A stretch of DNA of 64,000 nt from contig JAPEVF010000077.1 in the NCBI GenBank assembly GCA_029747585.1, forward strand, positions 56,952-120,951, given 5' to 3'. Under the pieces are notes generated by a model. It ran no database searches. It was not told the DNA's origin and saw only the letters and a list, made by a program, of their open reading frames with translations. The DNA is from Pleurotus djamor (taxonomy: Eukaryota > Basidiomycota > Agaricomycetes > Agaricales > Pleurotaceae). Of the stretch, positions 46,901 to 55,332 are shown in pieces (position 1 is the stretch's first letter; every line of letters begins with the position of its first letter). Position numbers and translations under genes: made by a program.

Positions 46901-48223
46901 ATGTCGGACTCTAGATATCAGAAGCTTCTCCGCAAATGAGAGATCAGTGAGTTCAGGTGGTACATCACCAATCCATAGACCATTTGCTAGTGCAAACTTT
47001 GGCAATTTACTTTGTTTAAGATCACATAAACACTTTTGACAAATACTATCAAGGCCTGCTGCCAAAATTGGTGCCTCAATTTCCTGAATTGGCTCCTTAT
47101 CTGTACGTCTTGGAAGGCGGGTAACTCCCGATCGTTGGAGACAAGACAAGTCAGCTCCAGAAGCATCAAGGGCTAGCAGATTTTCCAATTGCGTTAGTTT
47201 ACCACATACAGCACACCCTGCTTCTTGCCAATTCTTAGGATTCAATTCTGCACAATAATCCTTGCATACTGTCTCAATTAAATCAGATGAAGTGGGCGGA
47301 GGTGGAAAGACATGTTTGAGACGGCTTCGGTCAATTGATTTATCATTAGAAACCACCAACACAGGTCTTTTTGGGGCATTCAACGCTGGATTAGTACCAT
47401 GCACTGACTCTCCTTGTTGTTGCATTTGTATATCATCCTTCACAAGTACAGTAGCTATCATTGGACACTGTAAACAGAAATGGGCTGACAAACTGTTACA
47501 GACTGATGCTTGAGTCATTCCTCGGTGCACAGGTATTTGATGAAGCTTGGCCAGGGTTTTTAGCATTGATAGGTTACATATATTTGTTAATTCAGTCACA
47601 GGAACCACTGCCAATGTTTCTCCAGCCTGAGGCTGATAGCTATATGAGTTTCGAAGTTGAACAAAGTTAATTACCTGATATGAAGCCAAAGGATCTATTA
47701 CTATGGCCGAAGGGAGTTGGTATATAAGAATATCTCTTCCAACTACTATGTTCTTCTTTAACCCACCGCCGCTCAAAGGTGGTGATAAAACAGAAGTAAT
47801 AGAAACAGGCTTATTTTTCTTACAATCAGCAAGATTGTAAAAGTAATATAAGGTGTTATACAACTTGGAAACTTTTATCTTCCAGTCATGAGCTCGTGTT
47901 TGTATACGCTTGAAGTATAATAATGTCAACCTGACCTGAAAACTAGACAAAGAAGAACTATGTATAACAAAGTCTACTCTCATACATTGGAGATAAGCAA
48001 GAGCTGTGTGGATTCTAAACCATAAATTTGAATTATATAAAGGGCTCAGAGAGTAAAGAATCCTCTCTGAATGTAATTTTATAAAAGACGCATACAAGCG
48101 CAAGATAGTAAGAGACACATTTTTGTGCGTAAGTGTATATAAGGAATTCAAAGACCTGTAACAGGCTGTATATAGGCGGAAACCCAGAGGCAAGAAATCG
48201 GGAGCAGGTAGTAGCCCAGCCAT
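40848..48223 (-). mobile_element. Helitron rolling-circle transposon (termini not located)
   Basis: This is the minimal extent of a Helitron, defined by its RepHel ORF plus the hairpin 49 nt beyond its stop. Helitrons normally start TC, end CTRR after a hairpin, and insert between A and T. I could not identify a convincing 5' TC end or a CTRR directly after this hairpin, so the true limits may lie several hundred bases outside. Base composition is visibly more AT-rich than the flanking genes. Confidence 0.75.
40910..48223 (-). CDS. Helitron RepHel transposase-helicase with C-terminal USP-like peptidase
   Basis: This is an intronless, uninterrupted ORF of 2,437 codons (ATG 48223, TGA 40910-40912). 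Residues 1-300 match nothing I recognise. Cysteine-rich zinc-binding segments follow (CAVCGKL near 337; CxxxCxxCxxC at 973-983). The Helitron Rep nuclease has the HUH motif LHMHMLIW (H875, H877) and the paired tyrosines of YVTEYITK (Y1093, Y1097) that cut and join single strands during rolling-circle transposition. The SF1/Pif1 helicase has Walker A GGMAGTGKS (1608-1616), Walker B FIDEIS (1691-1696) and MIFAGDFAQLAPVGG. The last 250 residues resemble a ubiquitin-specific peptidase: NWSCAYDSLL (C2193), a Cys4 finger (2287, 2290, 2329, 2332) and YHGGHHFTSL followed by WYHDGM. All catalytic motifs are intact, so it may be active. Confidence 0.95.
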   Translation of the reverse strand: MAGLLPAPDFLPLGFRLYTACYRSLNSLYTLTHKNVSLTILRLYASFIKLHSERILYSLSPLYNSNLWFRIHTALAYLQCMRVDFVIHSSSLSSFQVRLTLLYFKRIQTRAHDWKIKVSKLYNTLYYFYNLADCKKNKPVSITSVLSPPLSGGGLKKNIVVGRDILIYQLPSAIVIDPLASYQVINFVQLRNSYSYQPQAGETLAVVPVTELTNICNLSMLKTLAKLHQIPVHRGMTQASVCNSLSAHFCLQCPMIATVLVKDDIQMQQQGESVHGTNPALNAPKRPVLVVSNDKSIDRSRLKHVFPPPPTSSDLIETVCKDYCAELNPKNWQEAGCAVCGKLTQLENLLALDASGADLSCLQRSGVTRLPRRTDKEPIQEIEAPILAAGLDSICQKCLCDLKQSKLPKFALANGLWIGDVPPELTDLSFAEKLLISRVRHNRCVVRVASGRVKMAANVIMFSNPIVKVYKKLPPSLEELDEVLAFIYLGHVQPTAADFARTPMLVRRSKVAKALDWLILNHAGYDDVTIDDKMLERYPENDIPVVVNFHKFADSSTNRDIASLSVHDLDSEEGTTSGPCSFAVSGLTGEEYSTLSLPALKAKALEHLASGGKTLGIGHSEKPQSMYCNPQLYPQMFPWLFPYGLGGFDNQSILRKPLSEVAHKKHQLLYFDKRFQVDEYYPMVAFNHEQIKEAVTSSHLMSKRAAFEHTINRIQEVDTCTLASLAKRLKDGEIIHPADDSEKLCYDLINDLEQVSGSVPGSMASKKYMRNEIWSLISFLGAPSWFVTFSPADVNHPLCLYYADTGTMYKPDILPRDVRDRLIALNPVAASRFFHFMVEAFIKHILGVGLDRPGIYGETSGYYGTVEQQGRLTLHMHMLIWIRGALSPQEIKDRLQDPNSAFKEALIAYLESCQKGEFLTGTLDDIRAKVPFQATGLKHELSTLLSKDECDIEKQTYKPPTLTLPEPPAFKPCLVRCNDCNDCAAKSDWWFKFNETVDDLLLRSNMHSCHASTSEASGKAAIKGCLNKDGECRARFPRTLFEKSEIDDDGHLNLKKREPMMNTISPCLTYLHRSNTDVTSLLSGTAIKSVVVYVTEYITKQPLKTYHMFETLSKIFNREQPDDISISHAARKMLLQTVNSLTSKSEIGSPMACLYLLGNPDHYKSHEFVLFRWRPFVRHVLQFWKLEENDCENDGNDDGDGERVLIRRVDDQLIGVSAIDDYKMRPNELAALSLYEWVQKCKKTARKKTDTDDEDEPSEHALSLPHITALNPIGNLQSQGWDFNGYISEPKQLDINTPHLGKVARAHRQFLDFLPDHPLYKTHCIQYIPTAHNIVPNFVGGTLPRSGQADREFYCATMLTLFKPWRSPSDLKGLDKTWDEEFFAFQLTSRQKQIISNLNVKYECLDSRDDFHAQQRAHIEDPSEKQIYEPEYDDAITQEDQQLDEEEVDYTIPDANTIKHQGMRTIVANLMKRTGWLQKASTKFDTTELDALEKDITRNSAKIWETLIKSTKEQVKQDNKQGVNTGTDEQEMPVCKGKKSKRHDEVKILSANEILNPQDKVALMANGEDLLKLVAEQFLLNKEQNRAFTLIARHAYKYKTEPLRMYLGGMAGTGKSQVLKALIYFFELRKEKHRITVLAPTGTAAAQLNGSTYHSMLGLGGRTADDQLGQPANRSSIAQIRGNIQGVDYIFIDEISMVSCTDLLKISQQLASARNETEKPFGGLSMIFAGDFAQLAPVGGKPLYSGLSSLGLNKGRTKSEEAVMQGLMLWHQVTTVVILRQNMRQKTQSAEDEKLRTALVNMRYGACTTADIEFLRSRIVKPDSKLFSNIFSKINFRNSPIITAWNIQKDEINRLGSERFAEDSGQKLVDFVSTDTLPKGTKSAAKAKKHQQRKSKITVGKITDNLQRALWSLTPSKSNHISGTLRLCKGLPVMIRHNFATELCITKGQDAIVVGWDSKVQGNGSVSLETLYVKLVSPPKEVQIAGLPKNVVPLTQITETVECVLPNGQTISIKRSQIPVIPNFSITDFASQGKTRPWNVLDLSNCSSCMSYYTCLSRSSSAAGTLILQGFDEGFIQGGITGWLREEFRSLEILDDITTKEFEEILPPSITGDIRASLLDSYKKVYGPRHRPSQMHAALLSDSEKSSKAEAGVKRKPEGDTGGETQAKHQKTGIDSSYTTQLGLIWDSENWSCAYDSLLTILHCYWLNNRKTSSLVKTPFLTKMWKNFAKVQGSAERFATLRNQLRVTLNTQHPSLFPYGQVGCSVLQLLEHLYTTKGPLIKLRYECSTCNQTFEELSQNWYPLQDIVTDNISVQSWIEDTMVIKDHTCNSCEKTLESVYRLNKSYSIAVFILNSNKTPLFTKTKLGIGGEIISLQLQGVVYHGGHHFTSLCTDGKDYWYHDGMETGQRGALFECRESVPLEIKDRKAYLALYSVTL

Positions 48224-49780
48224 ATTACGCTGTGAAAAGAATATTCAGTCTTTTGTTGGGAATCTAGATCAAAGTGAACATACCGGAAAATCCAGACAAC
48301 CATGGTTATATACCGGCAACTCAGAAGCATCCCTCCAACATGCTTGTGGCATGCTGGGAAGCTCTACAACAAGAACAAGAAGTTAGCCATAGACTTTTCA
48401 GATGAGATAGCTGATAAAACGCGCTTTTTGCCACAGTTTGGCGGTCAAAAAAAAGACACCGCATTGCTGCGGTATATCAGAGATGGTGAAGTACATTCTG
48501 TGGGTGTGGTCTATCAGGACGGAATCACAAAGAGAGGTCACCGGAACGACTCACTTTTATTGGCTTGGTGCGGTCCACGCGCACACTTAGTCCGACCAGT
48601 TTTTGGTTGGTGAGGCACGCGGCACTCTACAACTGAATCGAGGTCAACACCGTAAGTAACTGTCGCTTAAGCCAATGCGGCGGTGTACATACTTTTTCGA
48701 GTGACGGGTGCGCGGCGTACCTCTCGGTCGTGACGGATTGTCTCCACACGAACATTGTCTTCCCGCTCATGCATACGTGAAGTTGCGTGATCGTTCAATG
48801 AGCAGTGCATGTTCCATGACATCCGCCGCTGAGGTGGTGTCGGTGAGTAGCAGGCGTACCCGTTCAGGGAGCAAAGGGTATAGGCAAGACGTTGCGCGAC
48901 ACAAAATGGGTAGTCAACACTGTCATTGCGTTTTTTGTTGAGAGCCGAATCGCTGACGTTACTTGTGATCTGTTCATATTCGAAGATTCGCGGGATACGA
49001 GCTCTCAGAGGCTGACATCGCGCGCAAGCGTGCGAGTTGTCAAAGGTCCCAGTAAGCGTAACGTTGAGATCTAGGAAAAGTTGATCAATTACATTGCGTA
49101 GTAGGATTCTCAAAGGAGCGCATGTTGAATTACCTCGCGCGATGCGACTTGATCCCAAACGATTAAATCCGGACACTAGACAGCAATACGTACTTCAGAT
49201 CCAAGAACACACCGAACGTCTATTTTTACTCACGGAATCGATAAAAGACCGCGCAAAGGAGAAGTCGGAATAACATCCCACGGACAGAAATAACGTTACG
49301 GCGAAGCATGGTGACAAAAATAGAATAGCGGTGAGATCAATGATGGTTTGGTTGTGTAGCGATTCGGACGTGTTGGCCGTGAAGAAAGTGAAGCCCAGTT
49401 TGCACAGCGTTAGCGCTGGTAGACCCGTGTGGTCCAGACTAAGGCTCAGCGTTGAAACGTTCAAGGTCAAGCACCACACTCCCCGCAAACAACTGCTGCC
49501 TGAAGGCACCACTCAAATGTGTTGTATAACTGAATTCAAAATCACTTCACACTTTCCGACTTGTGCGTACCAAGCGTTGTATTTGATTGGGTTTCACAAG
49601 TCGAGCCCATTCAATTTGTCAACATACAAAGTTAATATCCCATAAAGAATCTGACATTTTAACGGACGCGACTCTATTGTCACAGGACCAGCGCGTTTCG
49701 ATGGGAAGGAGATATGATCTGATTCTGTGAATGAGGGATCCGGTACTATATTCGTTAATGGTGAGTACTCTACATTGCTC
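48224..49780. other. Gene-poor 5' flank of the Helitron
   Basis: The first 350 bases remain AT-rich and may still be Helitron leader. An open frame at 48302-48613 (ATG start, 103 codons) shows no family motif. Base composition then shifts to that of the host. No supported gene was seen. Confidence 0.4.
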
Positions 49781-49784
49781 GGCC

Positions 49785-49880
49785 GCTCCAACCCAACTCA
49801 CCCTACGTACAGCTATGCTACCAATCCCTGTTGCATCACCTTCCCCTCTCTCCTCACGCGACCCTACTCTCCGTTCCTCC
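49785..49880 (+). repeat. Dispersed repeat A, copy 3
   Basis: This contains the 20-mer ACTCACCCTACGTACAGCTA at 49796-49815, identical to the minus-strand copy at 16239-16258. The CT-rich stretch that follows is comparable in both. Confidence 0.65.
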
Positions 49881-50044
49881 TTCCTCAGTTGTGCATGCCT
49901 ATTCAAATCATTGGTTAAGCAACACTCCCGCAGACGAATATAGGCAACATACTAATAATAAGTTAACCACAAGCCACGACTGTGCCAGCGGCCCCGATCA
50001 ATTACATTGGAATTCCGAAGGAAGAAAAAGGAGAAATTCCGCGA

Positions 50045-50285
50045 AAGGATGGCAAACGAAGAAATCAACAATGAGTAAATGGCACGTCAAGTGACATCTA
50101 TAAAACCACTCACAGAGTTTGCATAGGCTGTAGCCTCCTCGGTCTCCCAGCGTTCCCAAAGGGCCTCAGACGAATTTCAAAAATTCATCCACGGAAGGTC
50201 CTCGAGGATTGAAATTTCAAAAGCACATCCTAGCCTGTCACAAACCAGGGATACCTCGCGCCGGTGACGTAGTACCTCGGACGTA
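50045..50285 (-). repeat. Dispersed repeat B, copy 2
   Basis: The reverse complement aligns with 15340-15540 over about 200 bp, including the intron-like GTGAGTGGTTTTATAG block. Repeats A and B therefore occur together at two loci 34 kb apart. Confidence 0.65.
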
Positions 50286-51500
50286 TGCTTTGATTCGTCC
50301 AGCATTTGGGCGTCGGTGTGTCTTTCATGATTTTATGGTCGGTTGGGGGGAGATGTGGAGTTGTTCATCTGAAAATCTCGTGTCAGGGCCTTCCCAACGT
50401 CATAATAGCGCGAACCTTTAAGGACCAGCAAGAATCGTACGGACGGAACGAGCTTTCATCGCATAAAACGGGATTGTGGGCGGCAGGGGGGCTCGAGCGG
50501 CCAACATCGACGACTCAATGTATCTTTTCGTAAACTCGCGTGTAGGCACCGACACAGGCGAGGAAATAGGGTGTATTGGTAGATAAGGACCGCGTTTTCG
50601 ACATTCGATGAGTATTCCCAAATTAGAGGGAGGTCGCGTGAAGAATCATGGACATCGTCTGAATTAAGGATGTCATCACGCTTCTGACGGTGTTCAATGA
50701 GGAATGGATGGCTTACCTTTGAATGACACCCATCACGACGTCGTTCCGTCAAGATTTGAGGGAGGAAACAGGATTTTGCGTGAGGAGATGGATGAGTGAA
50801 ACAAGTGAAAGTGACGGGGTAGAGCATCATTGAGGAGCCTCGATACAACATGCCTAGATAGCATTACTTGGGCGGCGCTACCTTTGCCATTTACGGTAAT
50901 TTCGATTCGGCATGAAACATCCAGCAAGTCCGGTCAGAGGTGCGTAAAGCATGGAAGAAGTCGGCAACGTAGCTGAGCGTAGGTAGCCCGGTGCAACGTT
51001 TTGGATTGGGAATCCAAGATTTTTGCGGCGTCCATCAAGCTCATCTATCAGTAAGATCGAGATTGTGAGTGGACCATCACTTGAATTGAACCGAAATCGC
51101 TCACAGTAGCGTTTATGTACAACTTGGATCCATCTCCCTGCGCTCGACGCACCGTTTTCAGGCAAACCAGCCTCTGGGAACTCTTAATTCGAATGTGTGG
51201 TTCAAACGGTTCTGGGGTTCACGTCAAACGTCACATGGTCGGTCCACAGCATGTGACGTCTCTTCGCGCGTCCTGTTGACAATCATGTGACGGTGCGCAT
51301 GACCTGTCATCATTACGGTGACCGTCTGTTTTCTGATCCTTACCACCCACATTGCAAAGGAGCCAGAGCGCAGTGAGTAGGGATCGAAAGTACGTGGCGC
51401 CGAATAATTGGGGCTGCGCATCGAACACTGCCCACTGCGCTTCAACTTCTTCCTTCGACTCATCCTCCCACTAACCAATATCAACCAACACCAACCGCAA
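50286..51500. other. Gene-poor stretch upstream of the dioxygenase gene
   Basis: Short open frames lie on both strands without family signatures or a consistent splice pattern. The last few hundred bases should contain the promoter of the 51501 gene. Confidence 0.4.
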
Positions 51501-53496
51501 ATGGGTAAGCGTCGCGCTTCGACGATCGACGGTAAGCCTGCTCCGTTTCTAGTCGTCGGTACTGTCTCAACGGTTTAAGCCTCCACGCAGTCGAAACCGT
51601 CCAAACGCCCTCGCGGTGCAGACTGGAGTCCAAAGGAGAGCGACCCCATAGAAACCGACCGCATCTCAGTGGGCCGATTAGAGCGTACTGATACGGCGTG
51701 TCATGCTTCGTCACGATCAGGTACGTGAATCTATTCTCGGCAAATGACAAACGTTCATGACAGTCGCGTACAGGAGTTCAGTCAATGAGGAAAGGGATGA
51801 GGGAGTCCACAAATGACAACCACCTTGCGAACGAAGATCGTCGCGGTGACCTGGAAGGTGACTAATAGCTGCTCAACATGATCTGCGGTAAAGCCTGACA
51901 AGCCTATGAGCAGGTGACAGGAGCGAGGAAACACGAATGCCAAAACTTGGAGCGGAACTACGCATTCAACAACAAAGTAAAGCATATGGTGAGCGAATTT
52001 ACGCCACATCACAACATTCAGTCTTGACGCAAGTTGCAAAACTGTAGAGGGACGTGTCGGGACATCAGTAGCCCAATATTTTAGTGTGCCAGTCGACTTC
52101 GAGGCGCTTCGACCTCGCCACCACGCTGACTCGGACGATTCCACGGTCGATGACCCATTCGAGCCCTCGTCGGATGACCCATGCAATCCTACAGAGAACC
52201 CCGCAGGTAAGGTCGACCGAGACCTGCCCCAACAACGTGCCGAGGCCCTTGTTTTGCGAGGCTCTTCCGTTGAACTCTCCAGCGATGACTCCGAACATAA
52301 GGAAGAAGGCCCTCCTTCCATCAGCGAGCCACCGAAAAACCCGACGCGAAAACAGAAGAGGCAATTCAGAAAGCGCCTGATCACCCGCCCCTTACGCTCT
52401 CTACAGAGAGCGACGAACCAAACTGACAGCACGTCGATGAGGAAAAGCTGCTCACAGAAGTACGTCGATCAAGCGGAAGTGTTACAAATACCCACTTGCG
52501 ATTCAAGCCTGTTCCCGCACGTCTCGACGTCTTGGACAGGGCCGAAGAAAGAAGAAGCAACAACGGGGTTGGAATCTGTGCCGTCCCACTTCCATCTGAT
52601 TCGTTGGGACCCTTCCACAAAGTGAGTACGCCATTATGCGGAGTAGAAAATAGTCGCTGAACCACTGCAGTAGGACCACTCTTTTAGTCGACAACCAACG
52701 GCGAGTCTTTGCGGTAATGTCAGCAGGTCCGCAAGACTCTGGGCAGACCTGGAGGCGAGGTTGGGACAATGTAATAAGAGGATGTGAGGCGATAATCCGT
52801 ACGACCAGGAAGCGATGTACCTTTAAAGAAAAAGATCTCGACCACAAGCGAGGACTGTTCCCAGCCCTAGCAATCGGAGTCACGCGGGGGCCAGGCAGTG
52901 GAATCCCGACAGTAAGACGAGCTGCCAATGTCGCGACGAAAACCGCGCTCGACGACTTGCTAGACGATCCGTCGATGCGCGCTCTCGCAACCTATCAGAG
53001 TCAACTGCTGCACCTGCACTGTCCAGTGCTAGGACACTACTATCGAACGACCTTCGACGAAGCTATTGCGCACAAACCCGATCTTCGACGCAACTTCGAG
53101 AAGAGTGATTTCGCCTCACTAACTGTCAACTTCGGACCGCAGACAGTATGCAAAAAACATCTGGACACCCTAAACCTTGCATGGGGATGGTGCGCCGTGA
53201 CCGCACTGGGGAACTATGACTACCGAAAGGGCGGACATTTGGTGCTGTGGAATCTGGGGTTGGTCCTTGAGTTCCCACCTGGCTGTACAATCAACATCCC
53301 ATCCGCGACTTTGTACCACTCTAACACACCAATCGCACATCACGAAACCCGCTACTCTGTGACACAGTATTCAGGAGGAGAGATCTTCCGCTGGGTTCAC
53401 AACGGCTTCCGTATGGCTAAGGAACTACCACCACCGACAGATGAAGAAAACGAGAAGATCTGGCGTGATGGTGTCGCTATGTACAGAACTGTGTGA
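51501..53496 (+). CDS. TET/JBP-like 2-oxoglutarate/Fe(II) dioxygenase
   Basis: The C-terminal exon (52675-53496) encodes a double-stranded beta-helix dioxygenase. It has FASLTVNFGPQTVCKKHLD with the HxD iron ligands at 53158-53166, GWCAVTALGNYDYRKGGHLV, then PSATLYHSNTP with the distal His (codon 53317), and ETRYSVTQYSGGEIFRWV with the 2-oxoglutarate Arg (codon 53350). This arrangement fits the TET/JBP-like family that is expanded in mushrooms and thought to oxidise modified bases in nuclear DNA. The N-terminus starts MGKRRASTID at ATG 51501, joins a Lys/Arg-rich nuclear-type segment (SKPSKRPRGADWSPKES), and after an intron of about 365 bp enters an acidic region. Between 52270 and 52620 two frames compete, so exon structure there is unresolved and a frameshift is possible. 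The substrate is inference. Confidence 0.7.
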
Positions 53497-53857
53497 TGTG
53501 ACGCGGCGAACGACGTGATCGGGTGCACGAAATCCAGACGAGACTTTGTACTTAGTAGTAGACCTCTTGATTTTTTGAATATATGATCTATGGTAGCTAC
53601 AAGGTATGTCAAACATGCGACAGATTTTCAGCAGTTATAAGAGTATTTAGAGTAGGTAGTTCTGCAGAGATTTTTTTTNGGAGCCGACGACTCATCAGTC
53701 AAACCAGTTCCCCAGTGCCAGGCATGGGCGTGTCTATGTCATCATCGCGTGGGGTAGCTCGCTTGCCTGTGCCGTTGATAGAGTCGGCGTAGAGCATAGG
53801 ACGTTTCAAGGGATTTTTTGGCAACCGTGTAGTTGGCGGGCGAATTTGCACAGCGCA
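53497..53857. other. Convergent intergenic region
   Basis: This lies between the ends of the dioxygenase and the minus-strand gene. An N follows eight T residues near 53670. No gene was seen. Confidence 0.45.
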
Positions 53858-55019
53858 CTAGTGTTTTCGAGAGAAGGTTTCAGCGCCGCAAGTGAGGGTC
53901 TGGAAACATCTGTTACGCACCAACGATTCCGCTCTCTTCAACAAGGTCAGACTTCTGAGGTTCACAAACAAGCGATATTTTTTTNGTGGCCTTGAACAGG
54001 GCGACGTTGAAGGAGAAAATCGCTTCAACTATATCACCACAACGGAATTCCACCGGCTTGATTTCATCGACGCTAAAGGGGATGACGAAGAACGCATGAG
54101 CAGAGCTGTAGGTGCCAACAATGAAACAAGCAAGCTTACACGAGGCCCTGTCCGCGGTCGCCAGTAAGGTCACGGAAGTAATAATGCACAACATTGTCAG
54201 CGGTGCGAATGTAGTCAGCACCACGGGCAGACTCCAGAACTTGATGGGGGTCGATAGAGAGCGGGAAATGCTCATGCTGCGAAGTAGAGTCTATTTTAGT
54301 GGAGGTCAGGTATCGCGTTGACGCATCAATCGAGGTTCGACCAAGAGTTTCCGAAGAAGCCCATGCTTCAAACTGGCCCTCCTTGAAGCCTCGAGCCACG
54401 AATTTCGATAGCTCATCCATTTGAGTAAGAGCGCAGAGGAACGAGGAACAATCGAGCCCAGAAAGGGAAATCGATTGTCGAAACATTCCAAGTTTTTTTT
54501 TCGATTTGAGTGTCCGAACTGTTTAATATACGAAGTGAGCGAGGCGAAGAGTTGCAGGGAGCGAGGAAGAATGAGAACGTACCGACTACCCTTATCAAAG
54601 GGAGGAAGGTCTTTGGCCAGGAGAACTCCAACGACGCGGACGTTGAGTTCCACATCGCCATGTTCGACTTGACCTTCAGGTACTTTCGGATTGACAAGAA
54701 TCCGACGGCTATCATTCCAGCTAGGCAGGGAGGAGGCGCTTTCGACGACGAGGTTAGCCGACAGCTAAAAAAACCCACATAGGCACATGTCGTGAATAGC
54801 TTAGGACAGGAACAGGAGGAAAGATGTCACCTGGTCCAACTTTGATAGATGAAAGATACCAAACGGCACGCCCTTGTCGTCCAAGAGACGATTGCTGAGA
54901 GCATCAATTTGCTGCGCTACACGGAACAAAGTGAGAGTACATCACAAGGATAAAGATAAGGCTAAAAACCCACCTGCCGACTCAAAGTTATACAGAGGAC
55001 TGATTTTCGACCGCGACAT
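53858..55019 (-). CDS. Uncharacterised basidiomycete protein with GDIVE motif
   Basis: No named family is recognised. ATG 55019 gives MSRSKISPLYNFESA. An intron then joins QQIDALSNRLLDDKGVPFGI, a second intron LSANLVVESASSLPSWN, and a third leads from VELNVRVVGVLLAKDLPPFD to FVARGFKEGQFEAWASSE. A fourth joins GQGLV to SAHAFFVIPFSVDEIKPVEF and RCGDIVEAIFSFNVA. The final part reads KYRLFVNLRSLTLL when the N at 53985, beside seven T residues, is dropped, and ends at a stop 53858-53860. With the N kept, the frame ends at 53913 in an unrelated tail. Beta-rich alternation of charged and hydrophobic residues suggests compact beta domains. It is convergent with the dioxygenase gene and divergent from the gene at 55333. 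Confidence 0.6.
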
Positions 55020-55332
55020 AATGGGTAGGAGGAAGAAAGATGGTGAACAAGCTTTATCGATGCACCAATGGTTTGAGTGACCCTGAGATCAAGACAACGG
55101 ACCATGAGGATCGGATGGTGTCGAAAGAGTTCCCGAGTCACGAAAAAAGGGATCGGGCCCGACAATGTTTCAGTGACATACCAAAGACCGAAAAGGGAAC
55201 GCATGAAATCGAAAATCAGCAGATGGTGACGTCCAAAATTTTCTTTACCTTGAACTTCCACCAACGCCGCCTTCCACCTCCCTCTCGACGAGTTGTCTCC
55301 TACCTTTGACAAAAAGCAAGTCGACCTCAAGA

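Noticed and set aside
48667..49176. 169-codon minus-strand frame next to the Helitron
   Set aside because: It begins at GTG, lacks any family motif and has no splice context; composition looks like chance in repeat-flank DNA.
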